Assembly: GCA_947479645.1 (NCBI GenBank)
Contig: CANKAJ010000008.1
Coordinates: forward strand, 1-63,988
Length of the DNA: 63,988 nt
Direction: 5' to 3'
DNA from: Betaproteobacteria bacterium
GTDB lineage: Bacteria > Pseudomonadota > Gammaproteobacteria > Burkholderiales > SG8-39
Shown here in pieces: positions 10,385 to 20,004 of this stretch (positions within the stretch are counted from its first letter, which is position 1; every line of letters starts with the position of its first letter). The position numbers and the translations under genes are program-made. The notes under the pieces are model-generated. The model was not told where the DNA came from. It made no database searches and worked only from the letters and a program-made list of their open reading frames with translations.

Positions 10385-10539
10385 GGTGGCTATCCTGAAT
10401 AGTAAGTGGCGTCGTCACTAAAATGAGCGATGGAACCTGCACGGCAGGGTGGCACCACGCATGCGCAACGACTTTAAGCGCCTGAGAGAACGTATAATTT
10501 TACCACCCGCTCTCCTTTCATGACCTAGGTGGTTTCTCC

Positions 10540-12039
10540 ATGCCCGAACCGCTCCTGATTGCCAGAACCGACAACATCGACCTCACGCTGCTGCCGGCGC
10601 TGGCCAACCGGCACGGCCTGATTACCGGCGCCACAGGCACTGGCAAGACCGTGACGCTGCAGACCCTGGCGCAGGCATTTTCGCGCATTGGTGTCCCGGT
10701 ATTCATGGCGGACGTCAAAGGTGATCTCTCGGGTCTGTCGCAGCCCGGTACGCCATCACCCCGGCTAGCGGAACGCCTGGCGCTGCTGAAAATCAAGGAA
10801 TCGGCATTCGCAGCCTGTCCGGTGACATTCTGGGACGTCTTCGCCAGGTCCGGCCACCCGGTGCGCACCACGATTTCCGACATGGGGCCATTGCTGCTGG
10901 GGCGAATGCTCGACCTCAATGACACGCAGCAGGGTGTGCTGGCACTGGTCTTCAAGATCGCCGACGACAATGGCCTGTTGTTGCTCGACCTCAAGGACTT
11001 GCGGGCCATGCTGCAGCATGTGGGTGAAAATGCCCGTGACTTCCAGACGCAGTACGGCAATGTCTCGACGGCCTCGATCGGCGCAATTCAGCGCGGACTG
11101 CTGGAACTGGAACAGCAGGGTGCAGAGCAGTTGTTCGGTGAGCCGGCACTGGATATCAACGATCTCATGCAGACCGTCAAGGGCCAGGGCATGGTGAATA
11201 TCCTGGCAGCTGACAAGCTGATGAACTCCTCCAAGCTCTATTCCACCTTCCTTCTCTGGCTATTGTCGGAATTATTCGAGCAGTTGCCCGAAGTGGGCGA
11301 CGCCGATAAACCGAAGATGGTGTTCTTTTTCGATGAAGCGCATCTGCTGTTCAGTGAAGCGCCGAAGATCCTGCTGGAAAAGATCGAGCAAGTCGTGCGC
11401 CTGATCCGTTCCAAGGGAGTGGGCGTGTATTTTGTGACACAGAATCCCCTCGATATACCGGAATCCGTTCTGGGGCAGCTGGGTAATCGCGTGCAGCACG
11501 CACTGCGGGCATTTACGCCGAAAGACCAGAAAGCGGTCAAGGCTGCCGCGCAGACCATGCGTGCCAATCCATCGTTCGATGCCGCAGCGGCCATTACGGA
11601 ATTGTCCGTGGGAGAAGCGCTCATTTCCTTCCTGGACGAAAAGGGCCGGCCCTGTGTCGTCGAACGCGCATACGTACTGCCACCCGCATCCCGTATCGGT
11701 CCGGTCACCGACACGGAACGCGATGGCGTCATCAAGGGTTCGCTGGTCTATGGTCATTACGAAAAGGCCATCGACAGGGAGTCTGCCTACGAGAAGTTGA
11801 AAGCGAAAACCGATACGAAGCAGGCTGCCACACCAACCGGCCCAGCACCCGCTGCCGGCGGGTTGATGGATGCACTGGGCAGCATACTGGGCGGAACAAC
11901 CGGACCGCGCGGGGCACGCCACGACGGCGTGCTGGCCGCCGCCGCCAAAAGTGCAGCGCGCACAATCGGGTCGCAAGTCGCTCGCGAAATTGTTCGCGGG
12001 GTACTCGGATCAATTCTCGGCGGTGGCAGGAAACGTTGA
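10540..12039 (+). CDS. HerA-like / DUF853 ATPase (YjgR family)
   Basis: 499-residue cytosolic P-loop ATPase of the HerA-FtsK superfamily. Walker A GATGTGKT (30-37), Walker [12 protein letters not shown] (about 262-272), and the [18 protein letters not shown] segment. The C-terminal 70 residues are low complexity (Ala/Gly/Pro) and end with Gly-rich GGGRKR. Function of this family is unproven; partners such as NurA are absent here. Divergent from yebC. Confidence 0.88.
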   Translation: MPEPLLIARTDNIDLTLLPALANRHGLITGATGTGKTVTLQTLAQAFSRIGVPVFMADVKGDLSGLSQPGTPSPRLAERLALLKIKESAFAACPVTFWDVFARSGHPVRTTISDMGPLLLGRMLDLNDTQQGVLALVFKIADDNGLLLLDLKDLRAMLQHVGENARDFQTQYGNVSTASIGAIQRGLLELEQQGAEQLFGEPALDINDLMQTVKGQGMVNILAADKLMNSSKLYSTFLLWLLSELFEQLPEVGDADKPKMVFFFDEAHLLFSEAPKILLEKIEQVVRLIRSKGVGVYFVTQNPLDIPESVLGQLGNRVQHALRAFTPKDQKAVKAAAQTMRANPSFDAAAAITELSVGEALISFLDEKGRPCVVERAYVLPPASRIGPVTDTERDGVIKGSLVYGHYEKAIDRESAYEKLKAKTDTKQAATPTGPAPAAGGLMDALGSILGGTTGPRGARHDGVLAAAAKSAARTIGSQVAREIVRGVLGSILGGGRKR

Positions 12040-12091
12040 GCCGGAGCGCCATGCAAGCCGCTGGCCCGAATCACGCAACGCCGCGGATCAT

Positions 12092-13234
12092 ATGCTGCAG
12101 GGGCTTTTCCGCCGCTTTGGCAGAGTCCCTGCAATGACACGCGAGGCGACTGCCGCGCAAGTCGATGCAATCTACTCCCGCGCGGCGCAAGCCTGGATGG
12201 AAGGCAACCTGGACAAAGCAGAACAGGCAGCGAGAGAAGCGATTGCGCTTGATCCCGGACTGCCTGCACTGCACTACCTGCTGGGCAGCGCGCTTCTGGA
12301 CAACGAAAAGTATGCGGCCGCCACAACCGCACTGGAGGAGGCGCTGACTCTCAAGCCACACTTTCCACTCGTGCTGAATGCCGAAACGGGTGCAGCGCTG
12401 GCACGCGCTCGTGGTGATATCGCCCGCGGCATCGTCCCTCTATGCGAACCACGTTATGACGGGCCGCAAAGACGAATTTCCGTCATCATCTGCTCAATCA
12501 CGCCAGCGAAATTCGAACGTGTCAGCGCCAACTACCACCGGCTCCTTGCAGACACGCCGCACGAAATCATCGGCATCCACGATGCCCGTTCGATGTGTGA
12601 AGGCTACAAGCGCGGCCTGGCCAAAGCCCGGGGCGAACTGCTGCTGTTTTGCCATGACGACATTGCCATTCTGGCCCCGGATTTTGCCGATCGGCTGCGT
12701 AATCGGCTGATCGATCACGAACTGCTTGGCGCAGTCGGAAGCACCCGGCTTTCCGGAGCAGACTGGATTTATTCCCGCTGGCCGCATATGCATGGCCAGG
12801 TCGGGATGCCCGCGAATCCGGAATCGCATTCCGGCACCATCGTCACAGCGTTTCACATGCGCGGCCCGCTCACTGCGAATGCCCAGGTCATGGACGGACT
12901 TTTCCTTGCATGCACTCGCGAACTGGCTGAAAGAATTAACTTTGACGCCGATACCTTTGACGGCTGGCATCTTTATGATTTCGACTTCAGCTATCGTGCC
13001 TGGCGTGCCGGCCGGCGCACCGCCATATGCCATGATTTTCTGGTGGTCCACGCATCATCGGGCGGGTTTGGTGCAAACTGGCAGCGCTACGCGGAGCGAT
13101 TCATAAAGAAGCACCCGGACGCGCATGCCACCTTTGGCGAAAACCAGGCGCCGCAACTGGTGTCAATCGCCATTCGTTCTGTCGACGAATGGCGATTGTT
13201 TACACAACACATGACCGCCAGACCCGGTCCATGA
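12092..13234 (+). CDS. TPR-containing family 2-like glycosyltransferase
   Basis: About 380 residues. N-terminal TPR pair (about 20-95: YSRAAQAWMEGNLDKAEQAA and LDPGLPALHYLLGSAL), then a GT-A-like transferase domain starting ISVIICSIT with a DXD-like FCHDDI motif (about residue 190) and a C-terminal LYDFDFSYRAWRAG segment resembling a catalytic acidic patch, followed by a conserved His-rich strand. Start is uncertain: ATG 12092 or 12134; the open frame extends back into the ATPase gene but that part has no family resemblance. Acceptor and sugar unknown. Next gene pfkA begins 37 bases on. Confidence 0.72.
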   Translation: MLQGLFRRFGRVPAMTREATAAQVDAIYSRAAQAWMEGNLDKAEQAAREAIALDPGLPALHYLLGSALLDNEKYAAATTALEEALTLKPHFPLVLNAETGAALARARGDIARGIVPLCEPRYDGPQRRISVIICSITPAKFERVSANYHRLLADTPHEIIGIHDARSMCEGYKRGLAKARGELLLFCHDDIAILAPDFADRLRNRLIDHELLGAVGSTRLSGADWIYSRWPHMHGQVGMPANPESHSGTIVTAFHMRGPLTANAQVMDGLFLACTRELAERINFDADTFDGWHLYDFDFSYRAWRAGRRTAICHDFLVVHASSGGFGANWQRYAERFIKKHPDAHATFGENQAPQLVSIAIRSVDEWRLFTQHMTARPGP

Positions 13235-13271
13235 TCTCCAACCAGATACTCTTATCTTGTAGACTAGCGAC

Positions 13272-14240
13272 ATGAGAATTGGCATTTTGACCAGCGGAGG
13301 CGATGCTCCCGGAATGAACGCTGCGGTTCGGGCAGCCACCCGGGCAGCCTTGGCGCGGGACTGGGAAGTCTATGGCATCCGAAACGGCTTTGCCGGGCTG
13401 CTCGCAGACAGCATGGAATTGTTGCGAGCTCGCGATGTCGGCGGGATTATCCATCGCGGCGGCACCATGCTCGGGAGTGCGCGTTGCGCAGAGTTTCGCG
13501 AGAACGCAGGGCAGGCGAAAGCGTTGCACAACCTTAACCAGCGCGAAATCGACGCACTGCTGGTCATCGGTGGCAACGGCTCGCAGACGGGCTCCGCCAA
13601 ACTCGCCGAACACGGTTTCAAGGTTGTCGGGGTGGCCTCAACCATTGATAACGACCTCGTTGGCACGGACTTCACCATTGGCGTGGACACAGCAATCAAT
13701 ATCACGCTGGAAGCCATCGATCGGCTGCGCACAACCGGATCTTCGCATCAACGCGCTTTTCTTGTCGAAACAATGGGGCGCGACTGCGGCTACATCGCCC
13801 TGATGGCAGGAATAGCCGGTGGCGCAGAAGTGATTGCCGTTCCCGAACGTGAAGTCGAGCCCGCCGCAGTTGCAGAAAGGTTGAGCGCCGCCTACGAGCG
13901 CGGCAAGACACACGCGCTGGTCGTGGTGGCAGAAGGTGCCAAACATGGCGCTCAGGCAATGATGCGGCACTTTGCCGAGCATCGTGCCGCCATCGGCTTT
14001 GACTTGCGCGTTACCACGCTCGGCCACGTTGTACGCGGTGGCAGCCCGACTGCCGCGGATCGGGTGCTGGCAACTCGCCTTGGTGCCGCCGCCATCGACC
14101 AGCTCGCGCACGGCAAGCACGGCGTTCTGGTTGGCATGATCAACCATGGCGTAGTTACCACGCCGCTGGCCGAGGTTGCCAACAAGACCAAGCCCATTGA
14201 CGCGGATCTGTTGGAGCTTGCACGCGTTCTTGCCCAGTAA
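13272..14240 (+). CDS. pfkA: 6-phosphofructokinase (PfkA family)
   Basis: Phosphorylates fructose 6-phosphate in glycolysis. 322 residues with the GILTSGGDAPGMN opening, catalytic TIDNDL (about 127-132), VETMGRDCGY, and the substrate loop HVVRGGSPTAADR. The glycine that marks ATP- rather than PPi-dependent enzymes is present (G103), but the Asp preceding it in E. coli PfkA (D103, magnesium ligand) is Asn here: IGGNGS, N102. Whether this changes donor or activity cannot be told. Confidence 0.93.
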   Translation: MRIGILTSGGDAPGMNAAVRAATRAALARDWEVYGIRNGFAGLLADSMELLRARDVGGIIHRGGTMLGSARCAEFRENAGQAKALHNLNQREIDALLVIGGNGSQTGSAKLAEHGFKVVGVASTIDNDLVGTDFTIGVDTAINITLEAIDRLRTTGSSHQRAFLVETMGRDCGYIALMAGIAGGAEVIAVPEREVEPAAVAERLSAAYERGKTHALVVVAEGAKHGAQAMMRHFAEHRAAIGFDLRVTTLGHVVRGGSPTAADRVLATRLGAAAIDQLAHGKHGVLVGMINHGVVTTPLAEVANKTKPIDADLLELARVLAQ

Positions 14241-14475
14241 CAAAACCAGCCGCGCTCACGGCTTGTCAGGTTCAAAATCCCGCGAATTGATCCCGATTTC
14301 CGCTTGAATCCTTGTTACACTGGATCTGAAGTTCAAAGCGTGCTTCGACGTTCATGCGCCCCAACCGTGCGGTCAGATGCGATGCGGCAGGTGCGCACTG
14401 TCTGGTCGGGCCGCAGTCAGTCAAGGTGACCCCTGTCCCTGGCTGATTCGTCGTACCACTGGCTTGCAACCGGTT

Positions 14476-15360
14476 GTGAGTCCCTTCACAGCCAACATCG
14501 CAGGAGTCCTCATAAAAACCCCCAAGAGAATTGCACCACTGGTCGAAGACGGCCTGGTGGATACGGTCGTCCGACAGCTGATGAGCGGCAAGGAAGCCAT
14601 GATCTTCGTTGTCCGATGCGGAGCAGAGACACGTTGCGCCAAAGTGTACAAGGCCGCTGACCAGCGCAGCTTCAGGCAGAGCGTGGACTACACGGAAGGC
14701 CGGCGGGTCAAAAACAGCCGACGCGCCCGTGCCATGGAAAAAGGCACGCGCTATGGTCGCAAGGTTCGCGAAGAAGCCTGGCAAAGCGCCGAGGTCGATG
14801 CGTTGTATCGCCTCGCCGCAGCCGGGGTACGCGTCCCACGACCTTACAACTTTCACGAAGGTGTGCTGTTGATGGAACTGGTGACTGACAGCCAGGGCAA
14901 TCCGGCACCACGACTCATTGACCTGGAGTTCACTGACGTCGAGGCCCGGTCCTTGCACAGCCGCCTTATCCGTGAGGTCGTGCGCATGTTATGCGCCGGG
15001 GTCGTCCATGGCGATCTGTCTGAATACAACATCCTCGTGGACAGTGATGGGCCGGTAATCATCGATCTGCCACAGGCCGTCGATGCGGCAGGCAACAGCC
15101 ATGCGAAAAGCATGCTGGAGCGGGACGTGCGCAACCTGGCGACTTGTCTCGGTCGCTTTGCACCGGAACTGCTGGCCACCGAATTCGCCGCCGAGATCTG
15201 GTCGCACTATGAGCATGGCACGCTGACCCCGGAGGTAGAACTGACCGGCCGCTTCGAGCACACTGCAGCACCGGTGAATCTGGGCGAAGTCATTCGTGAG
15301 ATTGACGATGCACGTGCCGAAGATGCCGCCCGCCGTCTGCGCATGCACGAAGCGGGATGA
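14476..15360 (+). CDS. RIO1-family serine/threonine protein kinase
   Basis: Atypical kinase of the PA4780/RioA type found in proteobacteria. Core motifs: SGKEAMIFVVR with nucleotide-contacting loop, AKVYK (ATP-anchoring Lys), HGDLSEYNILV (catalytic loop) and IIDLPQAVD (metal-binding Asp). About 294 residues from GTG 14476. Homologues begin MKTPKRI; here the matching codon is ATA at 14512, preceded by AGGAG with 5-base spacing, so translation may start at a rare ATA giving about 282 residues. GTG 14476 lacks a clear ribosome site. Confidence 0.88.
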   Translation: MSPFTANIAGVLIKTPKRIAPLVEDGLVDTVVRQLMSGKEAMIFVVRCGAETRCAKVYKAADQRSFRQSVDYTEGRRVKNSRRARAMEKGTRYGRKVREEAWQSAEVDALYRLAAAGVRVPRPYNFHEGVLLMELVTDSQGNPAPRLIDLEFTDVEARSLHSRLIREVVRMLCAGVVHGDLSEYNILVDSDGPVIIDLPQAVDAAGNSHAKSMLERDVRNLATCLGRFAPELLATEFAAEIWSHYEHGTLTPEVELTGRFEHTAAPVNLGEVIREIDDARAEDAARRLRMHEAG

Positions 15361-15531
15361 TCGGCGTTCCGGAATGCAAGCGAAACAAACCGGCAATCTT
15401 CCACATTATTCCGTAGACTGAGTCACCTTTGGCGCACTGAACTTCGGCACACTGAAGGCTACAACATTCATTCACCGACCCGCATCAGTATCGGGGGATA
15501 CCCGATTGCACATACTTAAAGGAAAATTGTC

Positions 15532-15657
15532 ATGGCCAAAGGTCAGCTACGAAGCAATCGCGAGCAGAAGAAGCCCAAGAAAACCACGCCAGTTCCGGCA
15601 ACATCGGGAGCAGGACAGTCCAAGATGGGATTGCTTATTCCGACAAAGAAGAAATAG
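15532..15657 (+). CDS. Conserved 41-residue basic small protein (MAKGQ... type)
   Basis: A 41-codon frame starting MAKGQLRSNREQKKPKK and ending in a Lys-rich IPTKKK, preceded by AAAGGAA 7 bases before the ATG. Nearly identical openings (MAKGQxRSNRExKKPKK) occur in short uncharacterised proteins across Proteobacteria, which supports it as a real gene despite its size. Highly basic, no membrane helix or signal; nucleic-acid or ribosome binding would be a guess. Lies 171 bases after the RIO kinase. Confidence 0.75.
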   Translation: MAKGQLRSNREQKKPKKTTPVPATSGAGQSKMGLLIPTKKK

Positions 15658-15664
15658 ATAACAA

Positions 15665-16131
15665 TTATTTCGAATACTGCTTTCTGATATATGCAATATT
15701 TCTAAATCGATAATAATAATTCAAAGCGTCGGACTGGTGACTCAAATCAGTCCCGCCAAAACACAGATTGGTGGTTGTCATGTCCGGCATGGGAATATGG
15801 GTGGCGCCGCAGTCACGCGGATCCATGACCGTAATACCGCCATTCTGCAACGTTGCGATGCAGACGCGTCCATCTGCCTCAACCTTCAGGGAATCGAAAC
15901 GCTGAAAGCCCCCTGCGCCGAACACAATGGTTCCGCCATTGGTCGAAACGGGATACGGCAATACGTCGAGCCGAGCACAGGGTATTTCCACAGTCGCGCT
16001 GTCTCGGTCTCGGCGACATACAACCACTGCTCATCGGGCGACAGGCCTATTCCGTTCGGGGTATGCAGCGGCCAGACCAGTTCCTTGATGCGGCTGCTGT
16101 CGGGCAGTGCGGCCGGCCCCTCCGGAAACAC
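15665..16131 (-). pseudogene. Remnant of SMP-30/gluconolactonase-family gene (frameshifted, truncated)
   Basis: Two overlapping minus-strand frames together spell an internal part of an SMP-30/gluconolactonase/LRE-like propeller. The upstream frame (from 16131) contains HTPNGIGLSPDEQWLYVAETE and the downstream frame continues with GFQRFDSLKVEADGRVCIATL and NLCFGG. The switch of frame is near 15975-15985. Both ends of the family domain are missing (intact proteins are about 290 residues), and the C-terminal frame drifts into unrelated sequence. I read it as a decayed gene. Confidence 0.78.
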
Positions 16132-16216
16132 CAGGTCGTCACACTACTGCAATATGCAAGACGCCGGACAAACCCGCGCCCCAAGTTGTCTGGGCGTCGA
16201 TAAATTCAAAGATGCA

Positions 16217-17311
16217 TCACACGTTGAATCGGAAATGCATGACATCGCCGTCATGCACCACATACTCCTTGCCCTCGACGCGCAACTTGCCGGCATCCTT
16301 AGCGCCGTGTTCGCCCTTGAACGCCACAAAATCCTTGTATGAAGTGACCTCAGCGCGGATAAAACCATGTTCAAAGTCTGTGTGTATCACCCCGGCCGCC
16401 TGGGGAGCCGTGGCACCAACAGGAACGGTCCAGGCACGCACTTCCTTTTCACCAGCGGTGAAATAGGTCTGCAATCCGAGCAGCGTATAGCCTGCCCGTA
16501 TGACCCGATTCAGACCAGGCTCTTCCATTCCCATATCCTCCAGGAATAGTTGCTTGTCCTCGTCAGACAGATCGGCAATTTGAGATTCCATCGCGGCACT
16601 GATGGCCACGACCGGGGCTCCCTCCTGTTTTGCATAAGCCTCAACACTGGCCAGCAGGGGATTATCTGTAAAGCCGTGTTCGCTGACATTTGCCACGTAC
16701 ATGGTCGGCTTCATGGTCAGCAGGAATAGCGGTTTGATCAACGCCAGTTCCTCCTTGGCCAGACCCAGCATGCGCGCCGGTTTTCCCTGATCGAGAACAG
16801 CCTGTACTTTTTCCAGAACAGCCACCAGTCGCGCCGCCTCCTTGTCACCGCCCGTCTTGGCCAGTTTTACATTCTTGGAGAGTTGCTTTTCGACTGTAGC
16901 CAGGTCCGCCAATGCAAGTTCCGTGTTAATCGTCTCGATATCCGATACCGGATCAACCTTGCCCGCGACGTGAATAACATTGGCATCCTCGAAGCAACGC
17001 ACCACATGTGCAATGGCATCGGTCTCGCGAATATTGGCGAGGAACTTGTTGCCCAGGCCTTCGCCCTTGGAGGCACCGGCAACCAGTCCGGCAATATCCA
17101 CAAACTCTACAGCCGCGGGGAGGACCCTCTGCGGCTTGACGATATCGGCCAGCGCCTTAAGTCGCGGGTCCGGAACTTCAACGATGCCAACATTCGGCTC
17201 GATGGTGCAAAAAGGGTAGTTTTCCGCTGCAATGCCAGCCTTGGTCAGGGCATTGAACAAGGTCGACTTGCCGACATTGGGCAGTCCGACAATGCCACAT
17301 TTGACGCTCAT
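16217..17311 (-). CDS. ychF: Ribosome-binding ATPase YchF (OLA1 family)
   Basis: Obg-family P-loop protein that hydrolyses ATP and binds ribosomes; implicated in stress responses. 364 residues: G1 GLPNVGKST (9-17), G2 [11 protein letters not shown]3 [19 protein letters not shown], and a C-terminal TGS domain (about 280-364, [17 protein letters not shown]). Overlaps pth by 4 bases. Confidence 0.97.
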   Translation of the reverse strand: MSVKCGIVGLPNVGKSTLFNALTKAGIAAENYPFCTIEPNVGIVEVPDPRLKALADIVKPQRVLPAAVEFVDIAGLVAGASKGEGLGNKFLANIRETDAIAHVVRCFEDANVIHVAGKVDPVSDIETINTELALADLATVEKQLSKNVKLAKTGGDKEAARLVAVLEKVQAVLDQGKPARMLGLAKEELALIKPLFLLTMKPTMYVANVSEHGFTDNPLLASVEAYAKQEGAPVVAISAAMESQIADLSDEDKQLFLEDMGMEEPGLNRVIRAGYTLLGLQTYFTAGEKEVRAWTVPVGATAPQAAGVIHTDFEHGFIRAEVTSYKDFVAFKGEHGAKDAGKLRVEGKEYVVHDGDVMHFRFNV

Positions 17312-17937
17312 GATTTTCCTTTTCCGCCAGCCGCGGCTGGCACGACCGGCGCGGCCGGCTTAGTGTGTAATTTCAACATCGCCGCTGTCATATTTCCCTC
17401 AAGCGCATGCGGCAGGCACTCAAGGGATCTCTCTATCGCATTGTCAATCAACTCACGATCCGGCGGCGATGGCGAGGACAGCACATAGTCCGCCACCCGA
17501 TTGCGATCCCCTGGATGACCAATGCCAATTCGCAATCTCCAGAAATTCTGAGAGCCCAGTGCGGCAGATATGTCCTTGAGGCCGTTATGACCGGCCACGC
17601 CACCACCCGATTTCATCTTGGAGACACCCGGCGCAAAGTCCAGTTCGTCGTGTACGACCAGAATTTCCTCGGGCGAGATCTTGAAGTAACGCGCCAGGCC
17701 GCCGACGGACTTTCCCGATAGATTCATATAGGTCTGCGGAAGAACCAGCCAGACCTCACCATCCGGTCTTGTCAGCCTTGCAACCAACCCGTGATATTTC
17801 GCATCCTTGGCCAGCGTGACGCGCTGCTGCGCGGCAAATTGCGCAACCAGCCAGAAGCCGACATTGTGACGATCCCGCTCATGCTCTCGGCCAGGATTGC
17901 CGAGTCCGGCAATGAGCCTGATGGGCGTATGACTCAT
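17308..17937 (-). CDS. pth: Peptidyl-tRNA hydrolase
   Basis: Recycles peptidyl-tRNA dropped from ribosomes. 209 residues; GLGNPG opening, catalytic His in DRHNVGF (H24), [14 protein letters not shown] (catalytic Asp near 97) and [10 protein letters not shown] roughly 15-residue Ala/Pro/Gly tail ends in GKGKS. The next upstream gene, rplY, is separated by a strong hairpin terminator, so pth-ychF probably has its own promoter or relies on readthrough. Confidence 0.96.
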   Translation of the reverse strand: MSHTPIRLIAGLGNPGREHERDRHNVGFWLVAQFAAQQRVTLAKDAKYHGLVARLTRPDGEVWLVLPQTYMNLSGKSVGGLARYFKISPEEILVVHDELDFAPGVSKMKSGGGVAGHNGLKDISAALGSQNFWRLRIGIGHPGDRNRVADYVLSSPSPPDRELIDNAIERSLECLPHALEGNMTAAMLKLHTKPAAPVVPAAAGGKGKS

Positions 17938-17975
17938 GATGGGCGTGGTTCTCTGGAATCTGTTTCAGTGCCAGT

Positions 17976-18012
17976 AAAAAAAAGGCGCGGCAATTTGCGC
18001 CGCGCCTTTTTT
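17976..18012 (-). terminator. Rho-independent terminator after rplY (bidirectional in appearance)
   Basis: Perfect 8-bp GC stem, GGCGCGGC at 17984-17991 and GCCGCGCC at 17999-18006, 7-base loop, flanked by eight A on the left and six T on the right. Read on the minus strand it gives hairpin plus U-run 15 bases after the rplY stop. Confidence 0.9.
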
Positions 18013-18026
18013 GCTTTTGGGCGTAC

Positions 18027-18728
18027 TTACTTCTTGCCGCCCTTGTCGTCCTTCTTGTCACCACCAGCTGCCTCGGCCTTCTGCTTGGCGGCAGGCACAT
18101 CACCGGCTGAAGGGGCCGTTTCCGCAGCCGTCGCAGCTGCCGCTTCTTCCTCGGCAATAGCCGCCCTCGGAATCTGCGCCGTTGCCACCGCAGGATTCTC
18201 ATGACCGCGCGCGGCAACCTCAACGCCATTGGGAAGTTTAAGGTCACTCAGGTGCACCGAGTGGCCGATTTCCATGATGGACAGGTCCACTTCGATGAAC
18301 TCCGGAAGATCTGCTGGCAGGCAGCGAATTTCCAGGTCGTTCATGATGTGGCTAACCATGGCGCCTGCGATTTTCACTGCGGGCGAAAGCTCGGCATTCA
18401 CAAAGTGCAACGGCACCTTCATGTGAATTTTCTGATCCGCTGATACACGCTGAAAATCAACGTGCTGCACCTGCATCTTGTAGGGGTGCATATTGACTGC
18501 GCGCAGCAGTACCTGCTCCTTGGAGCCATCCAGCGTCAGGTCCAGAATAGAAGCGTGAAACTTCTCGTTTCGAAGCGCGTGGAACAATGCGTTGTGATCG
18601 AGCTCGACAGTAACAGGGTCCTTCTTGCCCCCATAGATGATGCCGGGAACTTTACCGCTGTTACGCAGGCGGCGGCTCGCACCCGTGCCCTGCTGTTTGC
18701 GCGTTTGCGCGATGACTTCTAGTGCCAT
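18027..18728 (-). CDS. rplY: 50S ribosomal protein L25/general stress protein Ctc
   Basis: Binds 5S rRNA. 233 residues: N-terminal L25 domain (about 1-95; [21 protein letters not shown]) and C-terminal TL5/CTC beta domain (about 96-190), then an Ala/Glu/Lys-rich low-complexity tail ending [12 protein letters not shown]. The long CTC form is usual in Betaproteobacteria. ATG 18728 is preceded by GGAG; a four-residue longer frame lacks one. Confidence 0.96.
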   Translation of the reverse strand: MALEVIAQTRKQQGTGASRRLRNSGKVPGIIYGGKKDPVTVELDHNALFHALRNEKFHASILDLTLDGSKEQVLLRAVNMHPYKMQVQHVDFQRVSADQKIHMKVPLHFVNAELSPAVKIAGAMVSHIMNDLEIRCLPADLPEFIEVDLSIMEIGHSVHLSDLKLPNGVEVAARGHENPAVATAQIPRAAIAEEEAAAATAAETAPSAGDVPAAKQKAEAAGGDKKDDKGGKK

Positions 18729-18862
18729 TATGTACTCCAAAAATTGGCCTGTCCGCGACCAGACAGACCGGTTGCAAAAACTCCCCGACAGAGAACCGCT
18801 TCAGCTATCACTGAAACAGCTCTCTCGCGAAAAGCATGAGGGGAAAATCCCCTGACTTCGTG

Positions 18863-19813
18863 CTACTCCATGAACAAGGAACTGACCGAATCCTCGTTGC
18901 TGACGCGCAGAATAGTCTCCGCCAACAGCCCTGCGACTGACAGCACGCGTATTTTCTTGCAGGCCTGCGCCTCTTTCGACAGCGGAATGGTGTCTGTAAC
19001 CACCAGTTCGTCCATGGCCGATACCTGTATTCGCTGCACCGCCTCGCCAGACAATACCGGGTGGGTGCAGTAGGCAACCACCCGCTTGGCACCTTCATCC
19101 TTCAGGGCCTGTGCCGCCTTGGCCAGCGTGCCTGCCGTGTCGACGATGTCATCCATGATCACGCAGGTGCGGTCCCGCACATCGCCGATGATGTTCATCA
19201 CCTCGGACACATTGGCCTTGGGCCGGCGCTTGTCGATAATGGCCAGATCCGAGTCCAGTCGCTTTGCCATCGCCCTCGCTCGAACCACACCGCCGACGTC
19301 CGGCGACACTACCATCAGATCTTCATATCCGTGCTTCCAGACATCTCCCAGCAATACCGGCGTGGAGTAAATATTGTCCACGGGCACATCAAAAAACCCC
19401 TGTATCTGGTCTGCATGCAAGTCCATGGTCAACATGCGGTCGACACCGACTGCATGCAACATATTCGCTACAACCTTGGCACTGATTGAGACCCGTGCCG
19501 AACGTGGCCGCCGGTCCTGGCGGCCATAACCGAAATACGGAATCGCGGCGGTCACACGCGCCGCCGACGCGCGTTTCAGCGCATCCACCATCAACAACAC
19601 TTCCATGAGATTGTCATTGGTCGGCGCGCAGGTGGACTGCAATATGAAGCAGTCCTTTCCCCGCACATTCTCAAGTACCTCGACGTTGACCTCACCGTCG
19701 GAGAACTTGGCCACAGTGGCATGTCCGAGCGGGATGTTCAGGCGCCGCACAACCGCGTGCGCCAGCAGCGGATTGGCATTCCCTGTGAATACCATCAGAC
19801 TTTCATAGGCCAT
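18863..19813 (-). CDS. prs: Ribose-phosphate pyrophosphokinase (PRPP synthase)
   Basis: Makes PRPP from ribose 5-phosphate and ATP for nucleotide, His and Trp synthesis. 316 residues from ATG 19813: FSDGEV, the flexible loop [18 protein letters not shown], and the PRPP-binding [13 protein letters not shown]. An upstream ATG at 19831 would add six non-conserved residues. Between ispE/tRNA-Gln and rplY, the conserved betaproteobacterial order. Confidence 0.97.
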   Translation of the reverse strand: MAYESLMVFTGNANPLLAHAVVRRLNIPLGHATVAKFSDGEVNVEVLENVRGKDCFILQSTCAPTNDNLMEVLLMVDALKRASAARVTAAIPYFGYGRQDRRPRSARVSISAKVVANMLHAVGVDRMLTMDLHADQIQGFFDVPVDNIYSTPVLLGDVWKHGYEDLMVVSPDVGGVVRARAMAKRLDSDLAIIDKRRPKANVSEVMNIIGDVRDRTCVIMDDIVDTAGTLAKAAQALKDEGAKRVVAYCTHPVLSGEAVQRIQVSAMDELVVTDTIPLSKEAQACKKIRVLSVAGLLAETILRVSNEDSVSSLFME

Positions 19814-19918
19814 CGCCTGCTCCCGCCCCAATCACTGCCCGCACAAGCTCGCGAGCTGCTGCGATTCGATTCCCGAAATACGACACACTACGCAACAGCA
19901 TGTCAGCCTTGGTAATGC

Positions 19919-19995
19919 TGGCTGGGGAGGAAGGATTCGAACCTTCGCATGCCGGAATCAAAATCCGGTGCCTTAACCAGCTTGGCGACTCCCCA
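19919..19995 (-). tRNA. tRNA-Gln (anticodon TTG)
   Basis: Full cloverleaf on the minus strand: acceptor TGGGGAG paired with CTCCCCA, T loop GTTCGAATC, anticodon stem CCGGA/TCCGG enclosing TTTTGAT, so anticodon TTG. CCA is encoded (19919-19921). The U1-A72 closing pair is typical of bacterial tRNA-Gln. Confidence 0.96.
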
Positions 19996-20004
19996 AAATA
20001 CTCA

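Noticed and set aside
11870-12091. In-frame extension of the glycosyltransferase into the ATPase gene
   Set aside because: The extended N-terminus overlaps the ATPase coding sequence and shows no protein-like pattern; TPR sequence begins only around 12150.
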